Under the pieces are notes generated by a model. That model was given only the letters and a program-made list of their open reading frames with translations. It was not told the DNA's origin and ran no database searches. The position numbers and the translations under genes were made by a program. DNA of 64,000 nt from Delphinus delphis (taxonomy: Eukaryota > Chordata > Mammalia > Artiodactyla > Delphinidae). The stretch is from contig NC_082689.1 of assembly GCF_949987515.2 (NCBI RefSeq), forward strand, positions 70,616,267 to 70,680,266. Direction: 5' to 3'. Shown piece after piece: positions 46,440-58,002 of the stretch. Position 1 is the stretch's first letter. The number at the start of each line of letters is the position of its first letter.

Positions 46440-49400
46440 TTTTTTAAGATTGTTGATTTTTAAATCTTTATAAGTTTTATTAAATGTTAAGATATGAAAT
46501 TCTGATATAAACTCTTTAGGTTAGTACAATTGGCTTTTTCACAATCAAATTATTTTTATTGGTGATCCCATGGTCTACCAAAAATTCTGAACTGGGACAT
46601 GGAATACCCAGCTCTAATATTAATTTGTTCTGTGACAATGAATGATGGATCACAAAGTATTTATTAAGCATCTATCGTGTATGTGCCTTACATATTGTAC
46701 TAGGAGTGATGAGTTACAAAAATAAAAGATCTGCTCATGCCCATAAGGACCAAAAAATATAGTCACTATCTCGAATTTCATTTGAAACGTTCAGAAAATA
46801 TTGCATTAAACTCTGACACATTCGTTTTTTTTTGTTGTTGTTGTTTTTTAAATAGAGTAGGCTTGGATGTAGCTCGGAAAAAATGTGTTCTACCTAAAAC
46901 CCAACGTTAAGTGTTAAAAGTGGATTTAATATTTTTGAAAGCCATAAGTTATTTTTTCAAGGGTTAAGATTTTCCTGCATAATGGAATTCTCTTATTTAA
47001 GATATACTGCCCTGTTCCCCAGATATTCCATACTGATAACACTTGCTTAATAGTCCATCTGTCTAAGGACACTTCTAATCCTAACACTTTCTCTAGAATT
47101 ACAGGTGACAGTGAAGACAATTTCATTTCCTGTGGTTAGTTCTCTCCTGATTGAGTGTTAAGTGTGATTCTGGTCTGTCACATTCTCTTCCTGGGCTTGA
47201 AAAAGCATAAACTCAAGTGGTCAGAATGTCCAGATTCACATATATCATTTTTATTCTTCTTATTTAAATTTCAAGTGACATTTTGGCTTTGCAGTTTTCA
47301 CTGTCTTCAAATATTTGTGATCCATTTTGGTTCCTTTGATTCATAAGTCGACATTTGAAAAGTTATAACCACTGATGTGGGTAACTTTGCCAACCTCAGA
47401 AGGAAGATTACTAGAAGAAATCTGTGACTAACAAGAAGTAACCCTTTTATCTGTGAATTGAAATTGCCTCTTATAGGAAAAGTGATATATACCTTTGCAT
47501 ATGTCTACTGATCTTGATAAGTTTAAGAGAGGTTGTACTTCCTTTTATATTGCTATGCACTTCTCAGGGCTCAGGAGTTATTAGATAACTACTTCTAAAT
47601 ATATATGCTGGTATTTGGTTAAGGTCATTGTACAGTTTTCTGTCACTATTTGGTAAATAACCTATTTTATAGACTACTTTAAAAGAGCCAGCTTACAACG
47701 ATATTACCTACTTTTCATGTTAAGGTCAAACTTAAACGTTTCTGTATGCAAAAAGGGAATTAGGTCAATGCATCTTTTATAGAGATAGAACTATGGTTTG
47801 AGTTTAGGGGTATAAAGAGAAATGAAAAAGTTCACTTTCAAGAAATACATCAGGAAGCACTCATCAAGCAGAAAAGACATGAGTTAGAAATAACTCTAAT
47901 GCATTTTACATTGATCAGTTATTCACCTCTGTAACCTCCTAGCACTGTCAAGCCCAAAAACCTTTATGGTTATCAGGTAAGATACATTTACGTGGAAGGA
48001 ACTAAAGATCACTTGAGAAAAATCAGAAGAAAAAAAGTATTTTGCTCTAAGCCAGATTGCAGAGATCTGCTGCCCTAGTTTCCCTCCTCCCAACACACAC
48101 CCAAGTTAGAGTGAGTTTTATGAGAAGTAAAGAAGAAATGTCACTCTTAAAGCGACTCTTGGAGAAAACAATGCTAATTAGATCAAGAGGAGGGGGAAAA
48201 TGGGGACTCACCCAGTGAGTAAAGAAAACCCGATGAAAGAGCTACCACTTTTTCTGTAGCTCTGTTTAGAATAGACTAAAATCTGGATTTCCAAGGGAAG
48301 CATTCCAATGATCAAGAAAACACAAAAGGATGAGGTCAGGAGAAAAGGAGAAGCTAATGAGCTAAGGGTTGGAAACAAATTTTAACAAGTGAGGATTAGG
48401 CCAATCTGTTTGCCTGAAAAGCTTGGCTGTTGGCTCCAATCACACGGATTGAGTGTCTGCTTTATCCATGCCATAATCAGACAAACACAAGTGCCTAAAT
48501 ATATTAACAAACAGACTCTAGCTGTCACAGGATTTTTAAATTTCCAGTTTGAAAATGCTTACACTTGTGATATTTATTCGACTCTGTAAACTTTTTGCAG
48601 GGTTGAAAGGCAGAACCATTTTTCTGTTACATCCTCCAGGAAGACACTAGTGTTAACATTCATTTAGGTTTAGCATTTCAGCACATGGTGCTTCCCTAGG
48701 CACAGTCCCAACCATGTGAGGACAACTGAATTCAGAAGCACATTCTAAAATCCTATTTTGTAGGATGATGAGGAGGAGAGGATATTAAGGACTAACAGCC
48801 TGCAACTTTCATGTGGGCTCCCAGTTTCAGAGGGCTATGGTCTATGGTCCAGTCATTGGAAAGAAACACCTTAAGTAGAAATTTAGCTGCAATGCTGATC
48901 CTTATTTGGGATGGAATTAACAAAATTATAAATGTAATATGCAAAATCTGTTTCCAAGTCACATTAAATGCTTGGATTCCTGGCAGTGTGGGTATAATTC
49001 CTGGCATTGTGAATACATAATGCCATACATTTTCCTACAGTGTAAAAAAGTAATTTCCATATATGCTTGCAAAAGCATCTTTGATCATGGAGTGTACTGG
49101 CTTTCTTTTGGGATAATGTTAACATTTCAATTATGTATCAAGAGAAAAATTGTAAAATCTTAAAGTTTTTAAAAAAGTGAATGTATAGCACTTTTAGCAC
49201 TATATATCATACACTCAAGGAAAATTGTACCTAAAGTCAATAATTTTTTAAATGATTTCTCTATAGTTAAATAATTAGCAAACAGAACTTTATGTTCAGA
49301 CCCAACCCAAATGGACAAATTCTATGAGAGAGCATATAATTTGCATTTAGGAATGAAAGCATCTTTTAAGATGTTTTTTAAAAAGACCAGAAAAGAGATT

Positions 49401-49460
49401 TGTAATTTTAAAAGTATATCATAAATGTACAAATCTTTGGAATGACACCATGGTGACTTA
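46440..49460. other. AT-rich spacer, no gene seen
   Basis: Unique-looking. 46640-46740 resembles an ancient repeat ('tatttattaagcatctatcg'). No exon with paired splice sites was recognised. Open frames are short and of mixed phase. Confidence 0.5.
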
Positions 49461-49779
49461 AAGTTCCAGCAACATGACAGAATAAGTCAGAACTTTATTG
49501 TTCAATTACAAACACATATATAAATGATGCATATATAACAATAACATAATGTTTAATTTTACACACCTGGGTTAAAAAGCAAGAAAATGACAGGTATAAG
49601 GGGGATATTGGAAATCAGAGTGGTAAATTCAGGAACTGGTACTGCAGCAACCAAGAGGAAAATTGTCAAGGTATACCTAAAAATGCTTTAATGCCTATAT
49701 GGGTATAAAAGACATACCTTTGGGCTTAGGCAAGTTTGGGGAGCTAAAGCATAACATTCCTTTGTAAAGCTGGGATAAT

Positions 49780-50730
49780 GGAAGAGCGTCCTCTCAGTGA
49801 AAGGGGGAACATAACAATTCTACCTCCTGGAACAAGAAAGCAAGAAGGCAACTTGTGTTTTTCTGGGATTCTGAGGAGGAAAAAAAAACTCATCTATGAA
49901 AAAAACTCCAAGTCTGTCCAAATTTCTATTACCCATGGGTATGAACATGACTAATCTGAGAAATTAACAGTAAGACTGATCTCAGTTTGGTGAAATCCCC
50001 GGAGCACCCAGTAAAAACAAACACAAAATCATTCCAGTGTAGCACTTCCATAAGTGCAAGGACTCCAACAGGAAAACAAAACAAAACACACAGAGACAAG
50101 AACACTCTTTTGTTATAATGATCTTTCACATACAAACAAATAACAAGCCATGAGAGAAAGCAGCACACACAACATATATGAGGATTAGGTAACCTCTTCT
50201 TCCCCTAGTCAAACATGATGTAATAAAAACATCTGAAATAATCTATAAAACAAAATGAATAGAGTAAAAAGAAAAAAAGGAATAGAAATAATCTCAAAGA
50301 ATAGAACACAATAAGAATATATGGCAGATTTGGAAAAGAAAAATGTATATTTAGAAATGAAAAGAGTCCATGAAATTAAAATTCAATTGACATAAATAAA
50401 GATTAAACAATTTGAGAGAGGGTTAATAAACTGGAAAGGTGATCTAAGAAATTACCCCAATTGCCACACAGAGAGATAAGAAAAGTACAAAACAGAGGTT
50501 AGAAACATGGAGGATAGAGGAGCCAACATATGTTGAAACAGGAGTTCCAGAAGGAGAGAAAATAGAGAATGGGAAGATATCACATTCAAAGTGATATTCC
50601 CTGATAATTTTTCAGAGTTGATTGAAGATATGAATCCACAAATTTCAGAACATCAAAGACAATAAGCAAATCCTAAAAGCAACCAGAGAGAAAAGACAGA
50701 TTATCTATAAAGGAAGAGTTAACCTTTAGA
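49780..50730 (+). mobile_element. L1M/HAL1-like remnant with ORF1-type sequence only
   Basis: 50300-50720 reads like decayed L1M ORF1 in sense: 'ctggaaaggtgatctaagaa' (coiled-coil end), 'acacagagagataag', 'ggagttccagaaggagagaa' (the G-V-P-E-G-E segment) and 'tcctaaaagcaaccagagag'. No ORF2 follows. That is the layout of HAL1 ('half-L1') elements, though simple truncation is possible. The upstream limit is uncertain. Confidence 0.5.
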
Positions 50731-50770
50731 ATGGAGAAAGGAGGATAGGATTGGAACAAGCATTTAGTTA

Positions 50771-51102
50771 TATTTGTTAACATTTTATTTCTTTAAAAAA
50801 TGACCTGGAGCAAATATAAAAACATTGATTATAGGGAAATCTGTGTGGTAAGTATAATGTGTCTGTTATATGTATTTTAGAATTAAAAGTTAAAATATGA
50901 AAACAAGAAGAGTACATAGTATTTATGGATAAAATACAGTTGTTCATCCCAATAACTTCTATCTTCCCTCCCCCCACCCAACACCATTTCTAGGTACTAA
51001 CTCCCCCTAGCAGTAGTTCTAATTAGAGCTGAGAGAGCTTATACTGGTGTTAAACTTGGAAGAGGTTTAGCAATTACATTAATGGTGGCAATATCATTTA
51101 GA
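50771..51102. other. Spacer, nothing recognised
   Basis: AT-rich sequence with a short C-rich stretch ('cctccccccacccaac' near 50967). No gene or repeat family is recognised. Confidence 0.4.
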
Positions 51103-51305
51103 TGAGGGATAAGCAAACTACAATCCTGAGACAGCTACTTGTTTTTACATACTTGTGTTTATTAGAGCACAGCCATGCCCATTTTTTTCAAGAGCTGCTT
51201 TGACTCTACAACAGTGGATTTGTGTAGTTGCAAGTCTAAAATATTTATTATTTAGCCCTTTAAGAAAAAGTTTAACCTGGCTTAAAAGTTCAACCGCTGG
51301 CTTAA
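51103..51305 (-). mobile_element. hAT-type MITE remnant (GGTCGGCAAACT-type ends)
   Basis: 'agggataagcaaactacaat' at the left and 'aagaaaaagtttaacctggc' at the right are decayed complementary ends. Between them are 'agcacagccatgcccatttt' and 'ctacaacagtggatttgtgt'. This matches a common mammalian non-autonomous hAT element whose exact family name I am not sure of. Confidence 0.6.
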
Positions 51306-53700
51306 AACATGATGCTTATTGTTATTTTCGTTTAACAAATTAGCAGTATAGTTTTTAAACGAAGTCACAAATATTACATAGATTTGAAGGTAATAATTAA
51401 CTAAGTTTAGTGGTCTTAGATTTGTACACAGGGGAAACTTGAGATAAAAATAAATACCAAGGAATTCTGAAGTATCTTTGAGTATTTATTTAGTTGAATT
51501 TTCCACCTTCAAGGTTCTCAACAATCAAGCAAAACCAGTTTGGGTACCATGAATGTTCAAATCAGTCACATAATTCTGCAATACAACCTAATTCATTTCT
51601 TGTGTATAGCACATTTCCCATGTCTAGCCAGAGTTTCATTAATTTTGTATTAGCTTAGAAAGCAGAGAAGGAAAGTATTTGTCTGGGCCTGTACTTTTTA
51701 AAGATTCTCTTTCCCTACATATTTTAGTTTCCTATGGAAGGTCTGGAAGTACTGGCTCTTCATATAGTTAAGATGCCGGAAAATCATGTTATACTATTTC
51801 ATATATATTATGATTTTTGAAGAGAATAACTCATCACTTAGTTATGGCAGGGACAATGACTGGATTTCTCACCTCAGTGTTTACTTAAACCTCAAGAAAA
51901 ATTGTTTCTTTCAGTTGGAGAAAGTCAGATTTTTTTTTTCATTAAAGACTAGAGGTTTTACTGATTTAATCACTTATGTCAATAAAAACTGTAACAATAG
52001 CTTCTTTAAAAACACAAGTTTCTACTTGCTGCAGATTCAACAAGGAAAATTACTCTGTCAGGTCACTCCTTCAAGTCCCTTTGTCACCAGGCTCCACCTT
52101 TTCGCTCTGATCCTATTACATTGTTTGGACTTGGTCTTCTCAATGACAGCCTACCCTGTCCCACACCACCCTTCCCACACATACAACTTTGTAGGCAGCA
52201 CACGTTTGGTGCCTCTTTACATATCTTCCTGATGCCCAGCTCCAATCCCAGCGTCCTCTAGTTGTCATTTTATGAATGGATATTGAATTAACTAATTAAA
52301 CTTTGACACTTTCCTATAACCTAGAATGATCTTGCCCTACTTGAATCCCTGTAGTTCTTCATTTTAAAAACAAACATAAAGAGCCCTGGATTATTTTCCA
52401 TTTGCTATATGTAAATAAAATACTATGTCTCCAGTAAGACTGTAAACTCCTTCAAAGTCAGGGACAATGTTGTATGTGTCTTTTTATAAATGGCATCAAA
52501 AAGAATTGAGAGAGAGAAAGAGAGAGAAAACCACCATGCACATCCCTTACAACATGGTGAAGAACCTAGTATCTGCTTTCATACTCATCGGCTTGCCTTT
52601 ATATATATGTGTGTGTATATGTATATTTATATTATAAAATATTATACTATATATCATATTATATTTATAAAAATATACATTGCTTATATTTGCTATTCAA
52701 AGAAACAACTGCATGGTAAAAATAGTTGTTAAAAACACGACAGTGCATTAGTGAGATACAATATGAAATCCATGAGATGAATTTGTTAGGGTCAAAGAAC
52801 TCTTTAAACCCAAATCAAGTGTAGAAAGGAGCAAAAAGCAAACAATGCAGTCCCACTCCGATTCCGAGTCCATTTTCCAAGATGATTTATAGTTGGATTT
52901 ATCTTTTAAGGGCTTATAGAAGAATTGAGCCTGAGAATAGGCAGGAGTGCATAATTGTTCTTTTTCAGGCCAGAAACTATTTTTCTTTCACTTTGAAGGT
53001 TAAAGTCAGAATCAGTGGATTTGTAACTTACAACTTAAGCTTCCTTACTACTTTCCCTCCTCTACTTTTCATTTTATCCATCAGATTTTCTGAGATGTTC
53101 AAGTGGGTAATTTCCAAAGAATAACACTGACAGTCCCAAAGCCAGTAATAAATTGTAAAATTACTTTTTTTTATAGAAAGCTTACAGATTTTCACGAAGC
53201 TGTCTCATATGGTACTTTAAGACCATCTCCATCCCCTCTGCTCCCTACTCCTCTTCCTCCACCTTTGCATAGTTTTTTGGCTCAGTTTTGACCTGTAACT
53301 GCCTTACAATGTAATAGCCATCAACACACAGTGGCTATGCTTGCCAGATAAATGGACCTGTGTGTTTCCCAACCTTTTTTTTTTTTACCAAATGTCCAGC
53401 AACTTTGCTTTGCCTTTGGGGCAGGTTATCAGGGGGAGGTGGCTGGTTCAAAGAAAGCCTGGAGATGAGAAAGATAACAATGCATATGCCTACAGTCTGG
53501 TACATATGCCTCCCTTCCCAGGACAAAAAGAAGCACACTCAAGAGTTTTCTTTAATGAAAGAAGATGGGTGATACACTAATGGCAAAGCAAGTCTGTCCT
53601 CAAAGAATGGAACTGAATGAGACGTAGGCATTTTCCATGGAGTGTGACTCACCAGTGGTTCAGAGTGAAGGAAGAGTGTTGGAGAGAGAATAATAACCAT
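51306..53700. other. Spacer, no gene seen; L2 end and AT-rich simple repeat
   Basis: 52435-52490 has the L2-type 'gactgtaaactccttcaaag' end. 52500-52530 is GA-rich. 52597-52682 is TA/TG-rich. The 148-codon open frame at 51786-52232 starts in AT-rich sequence and shows no recognisable domain or splice context. Confidence 0.45.
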
Positions 53701-53810
53701 AATTCAGACTGAGACCTTTATGAAGGCAAGAACCCTATTTTTTCATCTTTGAGTCTCCAATAACTTATAAATATTTGTTGCATAAATATTTGTTGAATGA
53801 TTAAATGAGT
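53701..53810 (+). mobile_element. LINE-2 3' end
   Basis: 'atgaaggcaagaaccctatt' and then 'ataaatatttgttg' twice and 'aatgattaaatgag' match the L2 3' terminus. The 'ataaatatttgttg' stretch is tandemly doubled. Confidence 0.65.
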
Positions 53811-54253
53811 TTTACTCTCCCAGGCTTTCCTGGGCAACACCATTACTAAATTCTGTAAATATTTAAGTGACCGTATTAGAGGAGCTGTGCTGTATTGTGT
53901 GTGTGTCTACTGACATAGGGGTAGAATGGATGAGGAAATAAATGATTATGAATAGATATGTTTTGAAGTTGAAGCAATTTCAACGAGAGAGCACAGAAAA
54001 TGATTATCTTTGATTATCAATCAATAAATCTATCAAAAGATGGAAAGGTACATTTATTTATGCAGTCATTCAGTAAGAATTCAGTAAATAGTTCTTGTGT
54101 GCTTTAGCCCTGAACTAGGTGTTGTGAATGATACAAATATAAGTCAAATGTTCAGCTGCCCCCATGGGTGATTTCTGTGGATATGTCACACCCACAGTTA
54201 GATGGCCCTCAGCACCTCTGACCATCAGCAAATAGAACATCACACTGGTCAGA

Positions 54254-54736
54254 ATGGCCATCGTCAGAAAATCTACAAACAAGAAATGCTGGAGAGGGTG
54301 TGGAGAAAAGGGAACCCTTTTGCATTGTTGGTGGGACTGTAAATTGATACAGCCACTATGGAGAACAGTATGGAGGTTCCTTAAAAAACTAAACATAGAA
54401 TTACCATGTGACCCAGCAATCCCACTACTGGGCATATACCCTGAGAAAACCATAATTCAAAAAGACACATGCACCCCAATGTTCATTGTAGCACTATTTA
54501 CAATAGCCAGATCATGGAAGCAACCTAAATGCCCACTGACAGACGAAAAGATAAAGAAGATGTGGTACATACATACAATGGAATATTACTCAGCCGTAAA
54601 AAGGAACAAAATTGGGTCATATGTAGAGACGTGGATGGATCTAGAGACTCTCATACAGAGTGAAGTAAGTCAGAAAGAAAAACAGATATCGTATATTAAT
54701 GCATATATGTGGAATCTAGAAACATGGTACAGATGA
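54254..54736 (+). pseudogene. L1 ORF2 C-terminal fragment
   Basis: An open stretch of 160 codons encodes the ORF2 C-terminus. It has the zinc-knuckle spacing C-W-R-G-C, H-C-W-W-D-C, then [11 protein letters not shown] and M-E-Y-Y-S-A-V-K-R-N. It lacks the endonuclease and reverse transcriptase, so it is a 5'-truncated pseudogene, though the frame has few lesions. The codons near the 3' end follow the normal ORF2 stop region. Confidence 0.88.
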
Positions 54737-54812
54737 ACCAGTTTGCAAGGCAGAAATAGAGACACAGATGTAGAGAACAAACGTATGGACATGAAGGGTG
54801 GGGGGGAAGCAG

Positions 54813-54834
54813 GGTGGTGGTGGTGGTGGTGGTA
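54813..54834. repeat. (GGT)n in an L1 3' UTR
   Basis: About seven GGT units within the G-rich part of the L1 3' UTR, just after a 'gggtggggggg' run. Confidence 0.9.
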
Positions 54835-55254
54835 TGAATTGGGAGATTGGGATTGACATATATACACTAATATGTATAAAATAGATAACTAATAAGAACC
54901 TCCTGTGTTAAAAAAAATCAAATTTAAAAAAAAAAGAATCCACTCCCACTGAGCTCCTAAGTGAGCAATGGCAGGTTTACTGAAGGTCCCACAAGAGAGG
55001 CAGAGAAAGAATCTATTGCACCTACCACAGCCCTCAGCTCGATCTATACCTCACTTGACATGGTTCCCCACCCCACCCCTTGCCCGCTTTTGGCTTCCCT
55101 TTCCATTATCCCAGCTCACAGTTTTGTGCCACTTCACTCCTCTTTCTCACAACTTCTCTGGAGCAAACATATTTTTTTTTCTTGTCTCCTGGAAGAGCAG
55201 CTCCATCCTCAGTCTTTGGTGTCATCACTCACTGATGCTGAAGGCAGGATTCTT

Positions 55255-55474
55255 TTTTGTTTTTTTTGTTTTTTGTTTTTTTGCCGTACGCGGGCTGCTC
55301 ACTGCTGTGGCCTCTCCCGTTGCGAAGCACAGGCTCCAGACGCGCAGGCTCAGTGGCCATGGCTCACGGGCCCAGCCACTCCGCAGCATGTGGGATCTTC
55401 CCGGACCGGGGCACAAACCCGTGTCCCCTGCATCGGCAGGCAGACCCTCAACCACTGCGCCACCAGGGAAGCCC
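55255..55474 (-). mobile_element. CHR-type SINE, antisense, with target-site duplication
   Basis: T-rich tail, then 'gccgtacgcgggctgctcac' and the SINE head 'ccaccagggaagccc' at the end. The flanks are AAGGCAGGATTCTT at 55241-55254 and 55475-55488. Some CpG sites have decayed. Open frames on both strands are by-products of the GC-rich body. Confidence 0.95.
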
Positions 55475-55629
55475 AAGGCAGGATTCTTGTACAACTTTTT
55501 CATATCTGTTTCAGTCTGGGTCTTTCGAGAAGCAGATTATGATTTTCAAAGATTCGGTGCAGTAGTTTATTTGGAAGATATATCTAGAAAACACTGGTAG
55601 GGGAGACAGAGAGGCAGGGAAGTGTAGGT

Positions 55630-56010
55630 AGCTGCCACGGTCTGAATGTTTGTGTCCCCCACCCCAACCTCAAATTCATAAGTTGAAATTCTAACTCCCA
55701 GAGATGATGGTATTAGGAGGTGAGGCCTTTGGGAAGTGCTTAGGTCATGAGGGTGGAGCCCTCATAATTGCGATTAGTGTTCTTATCAAAGAGACCCCAT
55801 AGAGATCTCTTGCCCCTACTTCCTTGTGTGGACACAGCAAGAAGGTGCTGGCTATGAACCAGAGAGAGAGCTCTCACCAGAACATGACCATGCTGGTGCC
55901 TTGATCTTGCACTTCCCAGCCTCCAGAACCGTGAGAAATAAATTTCTGCTGTTTAGAAGCCACCCAGACTATAGTATTTTGTTAGAGCAGCCCAAATGGA
56001 TTAAGACAGC
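55630..56010 (+). mobile_element. MLT1-type LTR (ERVL-MaLR), sense
   Basis: Shows the MLT1 order: 'cggtctgaatgtttgtgtcc', 'gatggtattaggaggtgagg', 'tttgggaagtgcttaggtca', 'gggtggagccctcat', 'ccttgatcttgcacttccca', 'agaaataaatttctgctg' and the end 'gcccaaatggattaagaca'. It is an old endogenous retroviral LTR with no coding sequence. Confidence 0.85.
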
Positions 56011-57040
56011 AGCCAATAAAATACGTAGTATCAGCTTACCCCTTGAGGCAACTGGAGCTTCATCTTGCTGGGATTTCTGGCAGCCAATATAGAATACCCA
56101 CCTTAGAGTTATCTCACCAAAGGGTGAGGTATTTATACACAAATTCCATCAGTTATTGGTTGAGGGCTGCTTCCGGGTGGTGAGTATTTGTCTTCTGACA
56201 TTTCTGGCCTGCCATGTGCACAGGCACAGGGGAACCCAACAGAGTAGGCACCAGCTGCCAAAGAAAGCCCTTAGGTGAGGAAATGAGATGCTGGGGTCTG
56301 GAAGCTGGGCCTGCATGCACACAATGGTGAAGTCTGGGGATGTAGGAGCAGGGCACTACTGGCGTCTGTACAATATCATTAGACCAAGACAAATAAACAT
56401 ATTTTCCTTCTCTTAAGGAGTTTCCATTCTGGTTAGGGAGATACAGCATATATGTAAAGAGTTAAATTAGAATCCCAGATTATCTGTGGCAATGTCTTCA
56501 AGAATATGATACCCAGGGACCTTTTGTTCCACCAACAGCTGTTCAGGACCCACTACGTGTTGGAAACTGGGATAGTTGCTGGCGATAAAGGTACGTTCTC
56601 TGCCTTTAGGGGACCTGGAGTGAGAGGAACAGAGGCAAGTGTTGTGATGCAGAAGGGCCGGCTCATTGGAATGAAGGGGAGGGGACAGAGACATCTTTGA
56701 GTGGCATTCTGAAAGGGGAGTGTAGGATTTAGGCATGTAAGTGGTAAAGTCAGAGAAGAAAAAGAGAAGAAGGCTGACAGTCAGTGAGGGTGCCTCTGGA
56801 GGACACTAAACTGGCATAGCAGTGAGGTGGGTGTGGCCCAAGTCGTCTGTCATGTGGGCCCAGGATGAAGTGCACAGTGGCCCTTAAGACAGAGGATGGG
56901 TTGTTCTCTATTATTATTATCATCCCCCTTTGATCTTAACCAGGACCCACTTGTACCATAATAGAATTGACACATCTTCACCTCCTTGATTTCCTATTCA
57001 CCAACTGGGAACAGATCCCTTGTTTCCATTGGAATTATTA
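56011..57040. other. Spacer between the two LTRs, no gene seen
   Basis: No reverse transcriptase, protease or gag-like frame is recognisable. Open frames are short and show no family resemblance. GC content is slightly higher than in neighbouring spacers. Confidence 0.45.
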
Positions 57041-57044
57041 ACAG

Positions 57045-57265
57045 CGATAACAGCAGCTGATAACATTTATTGAGCAATGACTATGTGCCAGGCACCATGC
57101 TAGGTGTTTTATATGCATTCACTCATTTAATCCTCCCCGAAACCCAGAGAGGCAGATATGATCTTTGAAGATAAGAAAGCTGAGGCAGTAACTTCCCCCA
57201 GATGACACAGAGTTGGATGTTGAAGCTGGGATCTGAATACAGAAGCCCAGCCCCAGAGCCTGCAC
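57045..57265 (-). mobile_element. MIR SINE, antisense
   Basis: 'atttattgagcaatgactat', 'gtgccaggcaccatgctagg', 'cactcatttaatcctcccc' and 'agaaagctgaggcagtaact' are the reverse complement of a MIR from tail to core. It ends in 'agctgggatctgaatac'. Confidence 0.8.
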
Positions 57266-57329
57266 TCACTTGGAGAGATTAGACACATTCAGCCCAGGTC
57301 TTCTAACTTTCCCAGACTATTTGGCGATA

Positions 57330-57363
57330 GAGATCAGGTGTGAGATCAGGTGGAGATCAGGTG
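57330..57363. repeat. Three copies of an 11-bp unit
   Basis: GAGATCAGGTG occurs at 57330-57340, 57342-57352 and 57353-57363, with a single T between the first two. Confidence 0.95.
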
Positions 57364-57639
57364 TGTTTGAATGAGGATGTGTAGGAAGGTGTGCAATCCA
57401 ATGTTTCTACCATCCTAAGAGGAATGAGGGGTTCAGGTTGATCCCAAGAGACTTTCAGACATGATACTCTTCACCCTATATTCATCACCTCCAATGTTTT
57501 CCCATGATGTAGAAGAAAAAAAAGTCACAGACGATTGCCTCCAGGGGATGCACATAGAGAAGCACAGTTCTACCATCTTACCTTGTGTTAGCAAATTTTG
57601 AGAGCCTCTCTGTCCTGACTCAGAGACCAAAATACAGCG

Positions 57640-58002
57640 CTAAAGTTGCAATGAAATAAACTTTTGTATCCCACCATGATGTCCTAACCCTAAATGTGAT
57701 GGTATTAGAAAGTGGGGCCTTTGGGAGGTGATTAGGTCATAAGGGTGGAGCCCTCATGAATGGAATTAGTGCTCTTATAAGAGTGACCCCACTCTTGCCC
57801 TTTTTATTTTTCTGCCATGTGAGAACAGTATGAGAAATCAGTGGTCTGCCACGTGGGAGTAGACTCTCACCAGAATTCAACCACACTGGCACCTTGATCT
57901 TGGACTTCCCAGCTTCCAGAACTGTGAGAAATCAACTTCTGTGGTTCATAAGCCACCCAGTCTATAATACTTTGCTTTAGCAATGTGAAATGACTAAGGC
58001 AA
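57640..58002 (+). mobile_element. Second MLT1-type LTR, sense, more diverged
   Basis: Shares with the first LTR 'gtgatggtattagaaagtgg', 'tttgggaggtgattaggtca', 'gggtggagccctcatgaatg', 'ccttgatcttggacttccca' and 'ataagccacccagtctata'. The 5' end is degraded. Confidence 0.82.

Larger units (their letters stand above)
54238..54937 (+). mobile_element. 5'-truncated sense L1 3' end
   Basis: Begins inside ORF2 at the C-terminal cysteine-rich domain and runs through a 3' UTR with a (GGT)n run to an A-rich tail near 54937. No clear target duplication was found. Confidence 0.88.

Noticed and set aside
51786..52232. 148-codon + strand open frame as a gene
   Set aside because: Starts in AT-rich sequence, has no domain, and the codon mix is not protein-like. 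I could not tie it to splice sites.
54961..55600. 193- and 210-codon overlapping open frames
   Set aside because: Both run through the antisense CHR SINE at 55255-55474 and overlap in two phases, so they reflect SINE composition.
55630..58002. The two MLT1 LTRs as one provirus
   Set aside because: They have the same orientation and are about 1.6 kb apart, but a MIR (57045-57265) lies between them, no internal retroviral frame is visible, and they differ in divergence. Two independent insertions fit better.
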